Under the pieces are notes generated by a model. That model did not search any database and was not told the DNA's origin. It was given only the letters and a program-made list of their open reading frames with translations. Made by a program: the position numbers and the translations under genes. From Adhaeribacter swui (GTDB lineage: Bacteria; Bacteroidota; Bacteroidia; Cytophagales; Hymenobacteraceae), in the NCBI RefSeq assembly GCF_014217805.1, contig NZ_CP055156.1, forward strand, positions 4,160,585 through 4,224,584: 64,000 bases of DNA, written 5' to 3'. Of this stretch, positions 55,622-64,000 are shown one piece after another (the stretch's first letter is position 1; the number at the start of each line of letters is the position of its first letter).

Positions 55622-56145
55622 TTTCTTATTTCCTGGCTAAAATTACCTGCTCGCAAACCTAAAATCATTCCAAGGTAAACTTTACTGTTGCCCTTATTGG
55701 CAAAGCAAAATTTGAGGTACTACAATGGCTTTACTACGGCTAATTCATTGATTACGATGTAGAATAAAGAAAATAAATTGTACTGAATTTATTGTCGCCG
55801 GATGGCTAAAAGGTACTAGTTAGTCTAAAACCGTATATCCGTATGTACCAGAGAAAAATGTAAATTTTTAAAAATTTGACCTTTTCCAAAAGAGAAATTT
55901 TTTAACTTAAAACGGTTTTAAATAAATATACTTCTCGCCCCAGAAAAGTAATTTTATTACTCCGTTTGGCGCTGCTTTTCTTCTGAAGAATTATTTTAAA
56001 ACGGGCCATTTTGCTCCTGATTTTTATTTGTCACTTTTTAGTATTGACCGAATAACTTAAATAGAATATAGAGACGGTGTATTTCCGCAATTATTCAATA
56101 AGCGAGTTTTTACCTGCCTTAATTCAAGCAATAGAAATAAATGCA
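55622..56145. other. Intergenic region before the VOC gene
   Basis: About 520 bases without an accepted gene. A GTG at 56077 could extend the next gene by 23 residues (MYFRNYSISEFLPALIQAIEI), but that extension is unlike the family. A TAAATTTTTAAAAATTT palindrome lies near 55861. Confidence 0.5.
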
Positions 56146-56571
56146 ATGGAAGAACCAATAAACAACAGGGATAATACACCCATCGCAGATATTACTATTC
56201 CAAAGGTAACGGGCATTGGAGGAATTTTCTTTTTCTCGGATAGCCCTCAGGAAATTAAAAAATGGTACGCTACTAATTTAGGTTTGGAGGTAAATGAGTG
56301 GGGGAGCACCTTTGAATCCAGAAATATAAATACCCCCGACGAAATCAATCAACTCCAATGGACTCCCTTTAAAACAGGAAGTACTTATTTTGTACCATCC
56401 AAGAAAGACTTTATGATAAACTACCGGGTTCAGAATTTAGAAGGACTTATTACAAAGCTAAAAGAAAACGGGGTAACTATTCTGGATGAAATGGAAACAT
56501 ACGAATACGGTAAATTTATTCACATCATGGACTCTGAGGGCAATAAGATTGAACTCTGGGAACCCCTGTAG
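56146..56571 (+). CDS. VOC (glyoxalase/bleomycin-resistance fold) protein
   Basis: Start taken at the ATG at 56146 (MEEPINNRDNTP), giving 141 residues; the longer GTG frame adds a non-homologous leader. One VOC unit pair: KVTGIGGIFFFSDSPQEIKKWY begins the first half and YEYGKFIHIMDSEGNKIELWEP closes the second, with the conserved Glu in IELWEP as metal ligand. Substrate is unknown: some relatives are isomerases, dioxygenases or antibiotic-binding proteins. Ends at a terminator 30 bases on. Confidence 0.9.
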   Translation: MEEPINNRDNTPIADITIPKVTGIGGIFFFSDSPQEIKKWYATNLGLEVNEWGSTFESRNINTPDEINQLQWTPFKTGSTYFVPSKKDFMINYRVQNLEGLITKLKENGVTILDEMETYEYGKFIHIMDSEGNKIELWEPL

Positions 56572-56600
56572 AAAACCGTTTTACTTAAGTTTAGAAAAAT

Positions 56601-56632
56601 AAAGCCAAACCACTATGCTGCGGTTTGGCTTT
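56601..56632 (+). terminator. Terminator after the VOC gene
   Basis: Stem AAAGCCAAACC (56601-56611) and GGTTTGGCTTT (56622-56632) with a 10-base loop, preceded by A-runs. It begins 30 bases after the stop. Confidence 0.85.
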
Positions 56633-56763
56633 ATGTATATGGGGCATGCTAAATAATAGAAGTAGAAACAGGTTTTTAGTATAAATCAGCTATTCCGAAA
56701 AAGCTTCATGAAAAATGATGGAACCTTAAAAATTTAAAAATAATAATTTTATGTTCGGCGCTT

Positions 56764-58230
56764 TTAATCTGCCCAGCGCCAATCGCTGGCAATTTTTAAA
56801 GGCTCCTGTAATTTATTAGCGATTAAAAAAGCTTTGGTTTCTGCGTCAGTTAAGCGTTTCGTGGGTATTTTGGGGGCATCGGCTAAACCATAAACCAGCA
56901 TGCTGCTGAAACGAACCGTGTTTTTCAGGCCGCTTTCCTCTACCAAATCAAAACCATCGCAATCGGCGTGGTAACAATCGCCGCCTCCCTTGGGAAGTTT
57001 GCCGCCGAAAGAACCGCCTGTGGGTAAACCGTGCAGCATAAACGGCTGATGATCGCTGTGCAGGCCCGCCCGGCTGCTAAAGGTATTTTTAAAAGTTGTA
57101 TCGATTTTACTGGCTATATTCCCGATTGACTGGAATAAAGGTTTACAAGCTTCACTGGTAGTATGGTAACCTTTGGGATCGTTGGTCATGTCGTAGTTCA
57201 GCATAAAGGCAATGTTGTTAATCGATTTATCTTTTAACGCTTCGGCTACATAAGCTTTGGAGCCCAGCAAACCTTCTTCTTCGCCCATAAACAGCACAAA
57301 TTCTATTGTTCGTTTGGGTTGTAATTTTAAAATTTTAAAAGTTCGCGCCATATCCATCACCGAAAAAGAGCCAATGCCGTTATCAATAGCACCGCTGGCT
57401 AAATCCCAGGTATCCAGGTGGCCGCCCACTACAATTTTCTCTTTTTTAAAAGACGTACCGGGCAACGTAGCAATTACATTGCGGGCTTTAATTACCCCGG
57501 AAAAATTGGTCATGTTAATTGTAGAAACCAGGGGGCCGGAGCTTAGTTGATCTTTTAGTTTCAGCCCGTCTTCTTTGCCAATGCATACCGCTGGTATGGT
57601 TATGAGTTTGCCGGTAACCGAAGCGGTGCCGGTAAGTAAAGTGCCACCAGCAACGGTATTAATAATGATGATACCACTGGCGCCGTACTTGGTAGCTATT
57701 GCGGTTTTTTCGGAGCGGTGCAAAGTGCCCGTTCCCGGTGCCGATCCTGGCAGAACTCCTAAATAAACCAAAGCAATTTTGCCGGTAACTGCTCCCGGAC
57801 GAGCCTGGTAATCTGCTTCCAGGCCGTTGCCCATATCCACTACTTCTGCGGTAAGGTCGGCTTTTACCGGCGAATGCGCCAACGACACCGATTTAATTTC
57901 CTGCAAATGGTTGGCATCGGTACCTACCCGTACCCGTAACTGACCCCGGCGCCAGCTTTCTACTTCAAAGGGTTGGTAATGCACCGTTTCATAGCCATAC
58001 GACTTTAGTAAATTATAAGCATATTCTTCGGCCTTTTTTCCGTTTTCGGAGCCGGTTAAGCGGTGGCCAATGGTAGTTGAAGCTTGTTGTAAAGTGCTAT
58101 ACGCTTTGGAGTTTTGTTGTACCTCAGTGTTAATGCGATTAAAAACTTTTTCCCAAGCGGGGTTTTCCTGTGCGGCAACCGGTAACGGAAGCAAAAGAGA
58201 AAGAGCTAAAATTTTAAATTTGTAAAGCAT
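56764..58230 (-). CDS. M28-family zinc aminopeptidase
   Basis: A 488-residue exported peptidase (signal MLYKFKILALSLLLPLPVAA). Zinc ligands and catalytic residues are visible: H and D in GGHLDTWD, D in SGAIDNGIG, EE in FMGEEEGLLG, D in LNYDMTND and the last His in GLHSDHQPFM. A protease-associated insert lies before the catalytic domain (residues 115-250). Such enzymes release N-terminal amino acids in the periplasm. Length fits M28B-like members of Bacteroidota. Monocistronic. Confidence 0.92.
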   Translation of the reverse strand: MLYKFKILALSLLLPLPVAAQENPAWEKVFNRINTEVQQNSKAYSTLQQASTTIGHRLTGSENGKKAEEYAYNLLKSYGYETVHYQPFEVESWRRGQLRVRVGTDANHLQEIKSVSLAHSPVKADLTAEVVDMGNGLEADYQARPGAVTGKIALVYLGVLPGSAPGTGTLHRSEKTAIATKYGASGIIIINTVAGGTLLTGTASVTGKLITIPAVCIGKEDGLKLKDQLSSGPLVSTINMTNFSGVIKARNVIATLPGTSFKKEKIVVGGHLDTWDLASGAIDNGIGSFSVMDMARTFKILKLQPKRTIEFVLFMGEEEGLLGSKAYVAEALKDKSINNIAFMLNYDMTNDPKGYHTTSEACKPLFQSIGNIASKIDTTFKNTFSSRAGLHSDHQPFMLHGLPTGGSFGGKLPKGGGDCYHADCDGFDLVEESGLKNTVRFSSMLVYGLADAPKIPTKRLTDAETKAFLIANKLQEPLKIASDWRWAD

Positions 58231-58553
58231 GAAGTAGTAAACTAATTTGGTAAGCCGGCATAAAGATAGAAATAACTGCTAAAAAGCGTGGCTGCATTTT
58301 ATAAAGTTAATGTACCGGGCAGGGCTATGCGGTGGCGAAGCTGCCTTATAAGGGTGGATGGTGGGTAAATGCCGGCCTTCTGGTGTAATGGAAAATACTT
58401 TATCAATTTCAGCTCTTGAAGTAACCTGCAAGGAGCCAAATAAATCAGCCAGTGCTGATTCAATAGCCAATTAGAAAACTATATCAAAATAGTTTCCAGG
58501 AATTCTACCAGATTCAACTAGTTTCTATTAGATACCAATTCTGGTAATTAGCC

Positions 58554-60185
58554 TCATTTCTGTAGAAAATCAATAATTAATTTATTCAGTTGGTCGGGCT
58601 GCTCAAATGGGATGTAATGGGTAGCGTTTGAAATTATTTCGAGTTTAGCATCTTTAATAGATTGATGGATTAGCTTCGTATGCGCTTCCTTAATAACGTC
58701 GTCGCTTCCGGCAAGTACCAAAACCGGGCTTTGTATTTTTTTGAGTTGATTAGGCGTGATGTGGGGGTGATTTAACATAAGTTTTATCAGTCGCGAATTT
58801 CCTTGTTGTTCGGCTAGTTGCTCTTTAAAAGTAGCAATCAGACCATCATCAATGCCATCCGGACTTAAATTTGCGCCTATTGTTATTAATTTATTTACTT
58901 TTTCAGGATGTGCTGCGTTAAAAATTAATCCTGTAATTCCACCATCACTCCAACCTACTAAATTTACTTTCCCTAAATCAAGATGCTGTATTACTTGCAG
59001 CAAATCGTTGGCAAATAATTCGTAGGTATAATCAGAAGTGGTTAAATCGGGGCTTTTGCCTTGTCCCCGGGTATCCAGAGCAATTACCTGGAAATGTTTA
59101 GCTAATTCCGGAATTAATTTATAGAATTCGGAAATCGATCCATTATTCCCATGGAGTAAAACCAGTGGTTCGCCTGTACCATAACTTTCATAATAAATTT
59201 CGGCATCGCCTATATTTATAAACTTCCCACTTTTATCTTTCCCGTAATTTGTTTGGTTAGCGTTTTCGCTATTTATATAATAGTTGATTACTGATTGCGT
59301 GTCAGCATCATTTTGAAGTTGGTCATCGTTTTCTTTTTCACTTGGTTCCATTATTTTATTCTTTTTAACATAGGAAATATCTAAGTTGGCAATGAAAACG
59401 CCTTTACTTTTCTCCCAATTCCCTTGATTTTGATAACGGAATAACAAATTATCTGAAATGGATTTCTTAGCAGAAATACCAAATATAAAATCAGAATTTT
59501 CTAAAGGTTTATGATCTACGAGCTGTAGCGTTAGCGCTATCTGCTTTAAATCGTTATAAACTAATTTGTATTGGGTTAAATCTATTTTTTGCCATCCGGT
59601 ACTGTTTGTTTTATAGATAATGTTTTCGGAAAGCAATAATTTTTCTGGAATATTTTCTTTAATGCTATAAATATTCAGTTTTAAAGTGATTTCTTCAAAT
59701 CTAGAACTTGGAATAATAAAGAAACTATAAGATTTTAATTCTGTTTCTGGATAAATATTAAAAATGTTTCCTTGTTCAATTGTTGGAACATTTTGGTCAA
59801 ACATTTTAGAGAAAGTAACCATTGGCCTTGTTTTTTGGCCAATTATTTTTTCTTTCATCTTTTTTGGCTTGATAACCACTGTTTTAAGTAAGATGGGGTT
59901 GTATTCCAATATAACATTAGAGCTTGTTAGTAATTCATCTTTACTTTTACTTGTATTGACATAACCAATAGCACTGAAAATGATTGGTTGATTAATTTCA
60001 TCCGGAATCACTAAATGGTAGTTCCCATTGGCATCCGACATTGCACCAACCTTTACGCCTTTAATACCGATAGAACAATAGGGGATAGGTTCGTTGTGGT
60101 TATTAGTAATTATACCGGTAATGGAAGTTTGGGCATAAGTATGGAATGTTATTAGAGAAATAACCAAACATAAGATTTTAAACAT
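58554..60185 (-). CDS. CarboxypepD_reg-like domain fused to alpha/beta hydrolase
   Basis: A 543-residue exported fusion. Signal peptide (MFKILCLVISLITFHTYAQ), then a CarboxypepD_reg domain (residues 20-95; TGIITNNHNEPIPYCSI), a beta-rich middle (110-280), a charged linker, and a C-terminal alpha/beta hydrolase (310-543) with VLLHGNNGS, nucleophile Ser in VGWSDGGITG, Asp in LAGSDDVI and His in NATHYIPFE. The first domain normally anchors SusC/TonB-linked proteins. The substrate is unknown. It precedes the broken AraC gene by 93 bases, same strand. Confidence 0.82.
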   Translation of the reverse strand: MFKILCLVISLITFHTYAQTSITGIITNNHNEPIPYCSIGIKGVKVGAMSDANGNYHLVIPDEINQPIIFSAIGYVNTSKSKDELLTSSNVILEYNPILLKTVVIKPKKMKEKIIGQKTRPMVTFSKMFDQNVPTIEQGNIFNIYPETELKSYSFFIIPSSRFEEITLKLNIYSIKENIPEKLLLSENIIYKTNSTGWQKIDLTQYKLVYNDLKQIALTLQLVDHKPLENSDFIFGISAKKSISDNLLFRYQNQGNWEKSKGVFIANLDISYVKKNKIMEPSEKENDDQLQNDADTQSVINYYINSENANQTNYGKDKSGKFINIGDAEIYYESYGTGEPLVLLHGNNGSISEFYKLIPELAKHFQVIALDTRGQGKSPDLTTSDYTYELFANDLLQVIQHLDLGKVNLVGWSDGGITGLIFNAAHPEKVNKLITIGANLSPDGIDDGLIATFKEQLAEQQGNSRLIKLMLNHPHITPNQLKKIQSPVLVLAGSDDVIKEAHTKLIHQSIKDAKLEIISNATHYIPFEQPDQLNKLIIDFLQK

Positions 60186-60278
60186 ATTCAGGCTTTAAAT
60201 AGGTAGATGCTTTTTTCTCCATAAAAGTTGTATGGGGTTCCTGAACTGGCTTTAGTCCTCCGCTTTTTTGTCATTTTT

Positions 60279-61193
60279 TTACTTAAACGACTGCCTGAAC
60301 TCTAAAGGAGAGACATTTGTCTTTGTCTTAAAAAGTTTGCTGAACGATTGTGAATGTTCAAAACCTAAATTATAAGCGATTTCACTTACGGAAAGGTTTG
60401 TTGTTGATAGTTTTTCTTTGGCTTTTTCTAAGATTGCGTTCTGAATGTACTGTTGCGTATTAAGTCCTGTCAAGGATTGCAACATATCACTCAGATAACG
60501 TTGTGATAATTTTAATTCCGTACTGATATACTTTACCGATGGTAGGCCGTTTTTAAGACTGTTTTCCTCTTCAAAATAATTGTTTAGAAGTTTGTCCAAT
60601 AAAGTGATAATGTCGTTATTGACAGCTTTTCTTGTAATGAATTGTCGATTATAAAAACGATTGCTGTAATTCAATAATAATTCTAATTGTGATACTAAAA
60701 CATCTTGGCTGAAACTGTCAATATTGCTAGCTAATTCATTAGCTATTGAAACAAATAAATGGGCTATGATCTCTTTTTATTTTGCTGATAAAAACAAGGC
60801 TTCGTTAACATTGTAAGAAAAAAAACCATATTGATTTATCGCGGTTCCTAATGGATAATTTCGTATAAAGTCAGGGTGAAAAAACAAAGCAAAGCCTTCA
60901 TAGTTTTCTGGATCATCCGGAGGAAAAACGATTTGTTTAGGCTTCAAAAATGCTAATCCGCCTTCTTCAAAATCGTAATATCCTTGTCCGTATTTTATTT
61001 GCCCTTTGAATGTAGGCTTAAAGCCAATTTTATAAAAATCAATACATACTTTTTGTCCCTTCGGAAAGTTTTCGATCGAAACATTATTGTAATCCACCAA
61101 TGCGATCAATGTATGCAAAGGTGAAGGAAGTCCTACTTCCCGCACAAGTTGCGATATACTTTTAATTTGCTTTATGTTAGACTCTGGTTACAT
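60279..61193 (-). pseudogene. AraC-family regulator gene with two in-frame TAA codons
   Basis: From an ATG at 61193 the frame reads M, TAA (61188-61190), then PESNIKQIKSISQLVREVGL and about 135 more residues of an AraC ligand-binding half, ending NEALFLSAK before a second TAA (60777-60779). It then continues in the same frame with KEIIAHLFVS and the C-terminal DNA-binding part (YISTELKLSQRYLSDML, SVSEIAYNLGFEHSQSFSKLF) to a natural stop at 60279. GAA (Glu) is a likely ancestor for the second. No frameshift is present, so decay is recent, or the DNA-binding half may be made alone from a TTG at 60674. Confidence 0.8.
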
Positions 61194-61251
61194 TTCTTCT
61201 GTTAAAAATGTAATTAATCTGTTTAACAACGGATCATTACAATGCCGGAAG

Positions 61252-62000
<749 letters not shown>

Positions 62001-62837
62001 TTAAGCAGATAATATTAGTTCTAATTGTTTTTTTCTGGCGTACTCACTGGGTGGCATTCCGGCTAAAGCATCATGTGGTCGTTTATGGTTATAGTCGTTT
62101 ACCCAAGTAGAAGTAATTTCTCTTACTTCCTCCAGGTTTTCAAACATGTAGACATCTAGCACCTGCCTCCGGAAAGTGCCATTAAAGCGTTCCACAAAAG
62201 CATTCTGGGTCGGCTTGCCGGGTTGAATATAAATCAACTCAATGCCTTGCATCTGGCTCCATTCCGTCATTAAGCTAGCAATAAACTCTGGTCCATTATC
62301 CATTCGAATCTGTTTTGGTTTTTCCCTTCGCCTGATCAAATGATTAAGTACCCAGACTACCCGATTGCTCTTCAACGAAAAGTCTACCTCCATGTGCAGT
62401 GCTTCTCGGTTAAAATCATCTAGGACATGGAAGGAGCGGAACTTTCGCCCGTTTTCCAAAGCATCACTCATAAAATCAATCGACCAAGTGTGGTTCAACG
62501 ACTCTGGTACTTGCAAGGGCTGTTGAGTGCGGGCGGGTAAGCGCCTTTTCGCTTTGCGCCGGATATTCAATCCAATAGCCTTGTAAATGCGATAAACCCG
62601 TTTATGATTCCAGAGATAACCTTCTTGGCGCAACCGCCTGAAAGCTTTCCAAAAGCCTTCGCGGGGATGCTGCTCGGCTTTCTGCCGTAAAGCTTCTTCC
62701 AGCGGCTGGTTATCTTTAACAACTTGATAGTAGTAAACCGACTTACTTAAGTTCAATACCCGGCACGCCCTACTGATGCCGGCTTGTGGTTGCTGGTACA
62801 CCTCTTCCACGAGCTGTCGCTTTTGGCAGGGCTTCAA
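62001..62837 (-). CDS. IS407-group transposase OrfB (rve/DDE catalytic domain)
   Basis: The catalytic half of the transposase, about 278 residues. The DDE triad is visible as D in [11 protein letters not shown] in RMDNGPEF and E in [11 protein letters not shown]. An HTH_21-like part precedes it ([18 protein letters not shown], then a [20 protein letters not shown] block). It has no ATG at its own start; translation is expected as an OrfAB fusion by -1 frameshifting in the A-run at 62841-62847, with TTG at 62837 as alternative start. Confidence 0.93.
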   Translation of the reverse strand: MKPCQKRQLVEEVYQQPQAGISRACRVLNLSKSVYYYQVVKDNQPLEEALRQKAEQHPREGFWKAFRRLRQEGYLWNHKRVYRIYKAIGLNIRRKAKRRLPARTQQPLQVPESLNHTWSIDFMSDALENGRKFRSFHVLDDFNREALHMEVDFSLKSNRVVWVLNHLIRRREKPKQIRMDNGPEFIASLMTEWSQMQGIELIYIQPGKPTQNAFVERFNGTFRRQVLDVYMFENLEEVREITSTWVNDYNHKRPHDALAGMPPSEYARKKQLELILSA

Positions 62838-63100
62838 AGCTTTTTTTCAATGATTTCTTTGGCTAGCTTTAGATCCAAGGCTAGTTCGGCGTACATGGCT
62901 TTCAGCCGTCGGTTCTCTTCTTCTAAGTCCTTGAGCCGTTTGAGTTCCGTGGCATCCATGCCATTGTAGCGCTGCCGCCATTTGTAAAAAGCTGCCTGGC
63001 TCAGGCCATGCTCCCGGCTAATCTCGGCGGCGCTTTTGCCTTCCTCAAACTCCTTAAGGATTTTGGCAATTTGTTGGGGACTGAAGGTTTTTCTTTTCAT
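62834..63100 (-). CDS. IS407-group OrfA (HTH DNA-binding transposase subunit)
   Basis: Start taken at the ATG at 63100 ([18 protein letters not shown]); the GTG six bases upstream is possible. The 88-residue protein has an HTH ([20 protein letters not shown], then [14 protein letters not shown]) followed by a leucine-zipper-like coil ([20 protein letters not shown]). It binds the ends and joins OrfB. The slippery heptamer A AAA AAG (GAA AAA AAG CTT TGA) lies four codons before its stop, giving the OrfAB fusion. Confidence 0.93.
   Translation of the reverse strand: MKRKTFSPQQIAKILKEFEEGKSAAEISREHGLSQAAFYKWRQRYNGMDATELKRLKDLEEENRRLKAMYAELALDLKLAKEIIEKKL
62841..62847 (-). promoter_or_regulatory. 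Programmed -1 frameshift site A AAA AAG
   Basis: On the minus strand the orfA codons GAA AAA AAG contain the heptamer A AAA AAG in the zero frame, just before the stop. A slip of one base back leads into orfB (GCT TTG AAG CCC). This is the classic IS3-family arrangement. Confidence 0.85.
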
Positions 63101-63149
63101 AAGCACTGTTCTAAGTTAAATTTTTTTCTCTTCTCAAACAGTTCTATTT

Positions 63150-63747
<598 letters not shown>

Positions 63748-63788
63748 AATAGGTTGTTGAAATTACACGTTTATTTCAGCAACCTATT
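63748..63788 (-). terminator. Terminator after the NAD(P)H-binding oxidoreductase gene
   Basis: AATAGGTTGTTGAAAT (63748-63763) and ATTTCAGCAACCTATT (63773-63788) pair with one mismatch across a 9-base loop. It lies 20 bases beyond the stop at 63809 of the leftward gene. Confidence 0.75.
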
Positions 63789-63808
63789 AAATTAAAAGGC
63801 AGAAGAAA

Positions 63809-64000
63809 TTAACTGTAAATCTTTTCTATAAATTGTTTCACGCTGGTTGGCTTTCTGCCTAGTAAAGATTCTAAAGTGTTATCTTCCAAGTCCATCATCC
63901 CTTCTGCCACCGCAGTGCCCCACATAATAAACATACCTATGTACATTTCCGGCACACCTGCTTTTTCCAAGATGGCTTTAAACGCCTCCACATCAGGAGA
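63809..64000 (-). CDS. NmrA/NAD(P)H-binding oxidoreductase, C-terminal part
   Basis: The frame is open to the window edge, so only the last 63 residues of the protein are visible. The stretch ending TLESLLGRKPTSVKQFIEKIY matches the C-terminus of NmrA-like/quinone oxidoreductase SDR proteins (often LGRKPTTLKEFL). No active-site residues are in view. It is leftward, like the aldo/keto reductase, and ends before a terminator. Confidence 0.75.
   Translation of the reverse strand, partial: SPDVEAFKAILEKAGVPEMYIGMFIMWGTAVAEGMMDLEDNTLESLLGRKPTSVKQFIEKIYS

Noticed and set aside
58279-58470. 63-residue minus-strand frame as a gene
   Set aside because: Short, no motif, and no promoter or neighbour logic; likely chance.
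60777-60779. TAA reassigned as a sense codon
   Set aside because: Many intact genes here (for example lutB, sufE, modB neighbours and both terminated small genes) end in TAA in the expected place, so the lone in-frame TAA codons are better explained by mutation or sequencing error.

Overview
The window is AT-rich bacterial chromosome of the phylum Bacteroidota. A Cytophagales/Hymenobacteraceae member such as Adhaeribacter is likely. This rests on the gene families, on TAnnTTTG promoter elements, on the absence of Shine-Dalgarno spacing, and on many TTTTAAAAATTT-type palindromes between genes. The genus is inference. No rRNA, tRNA or CRISPR array was seen.

Left part (1-9800): a truncated alpha/beta hydrolase, a decayed IS3-family relic (299-520), small hypothetical and membrane proteins, a LiaF-like membrane protein, a lactate-utilisation operon (lutABC, 5129-7840), a HAD-family protein and an HD-domain protein.

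Signalling island (9767-27186, minus strand): about 17 kb of tightly packed genes transcribed together. They encode five related sensor-kinase loci (TPR, beta-propeller, repeated GAF-like and membrane sensors), a stand-alone receiver, a receiver fused to a class III nucleotide cyclase, an ATP/ADP-translocase-like membrane protein with HEAT repeats, and a cyclic-nucleotide-binding protein. The order suggests a relay from many kinases through a cyclase to a cNMP effector beside a membrane carrier. One TPR kinase is split by a single in-frame TAA. This island is the best candidate here for an undescribed system.

Middle part (27870-45727): a CPA1 Na+/H+ antiporter; a molybdate ABC operon (modABC) led by a molybdopterin-domain-like exported protein, with a 34-bp ModE-like palindrome upstream; a complete suf iron-sulphur assembly operon (sufA-B-C-D-S-E plus a SufT-type DUF59 protein) divergent from a SufR-type regulator; a ferredoxin and its NADP reductase behind a long hairpin-rich leader; small proteins and a two-gene ABC exporter.

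Right part (45895-64000): hydrolases and peptidases (M14, beta-lactamase family, esterase fusion, M28, a CarboxypepD_reg-alpha/beta hydrolase fusion), a LytTR regulator, a RidA protein, a VOC protein and a decaying edge. That edge holds an IS1-type fragment, an AraC regulator gene with two in-frame TAA codons, and an aldo/keto reductase gene cut by an intact IS407-group element (61957-63164) with inverted ends, a 4-bp target duplication and an A AAA AAG frameshift site.
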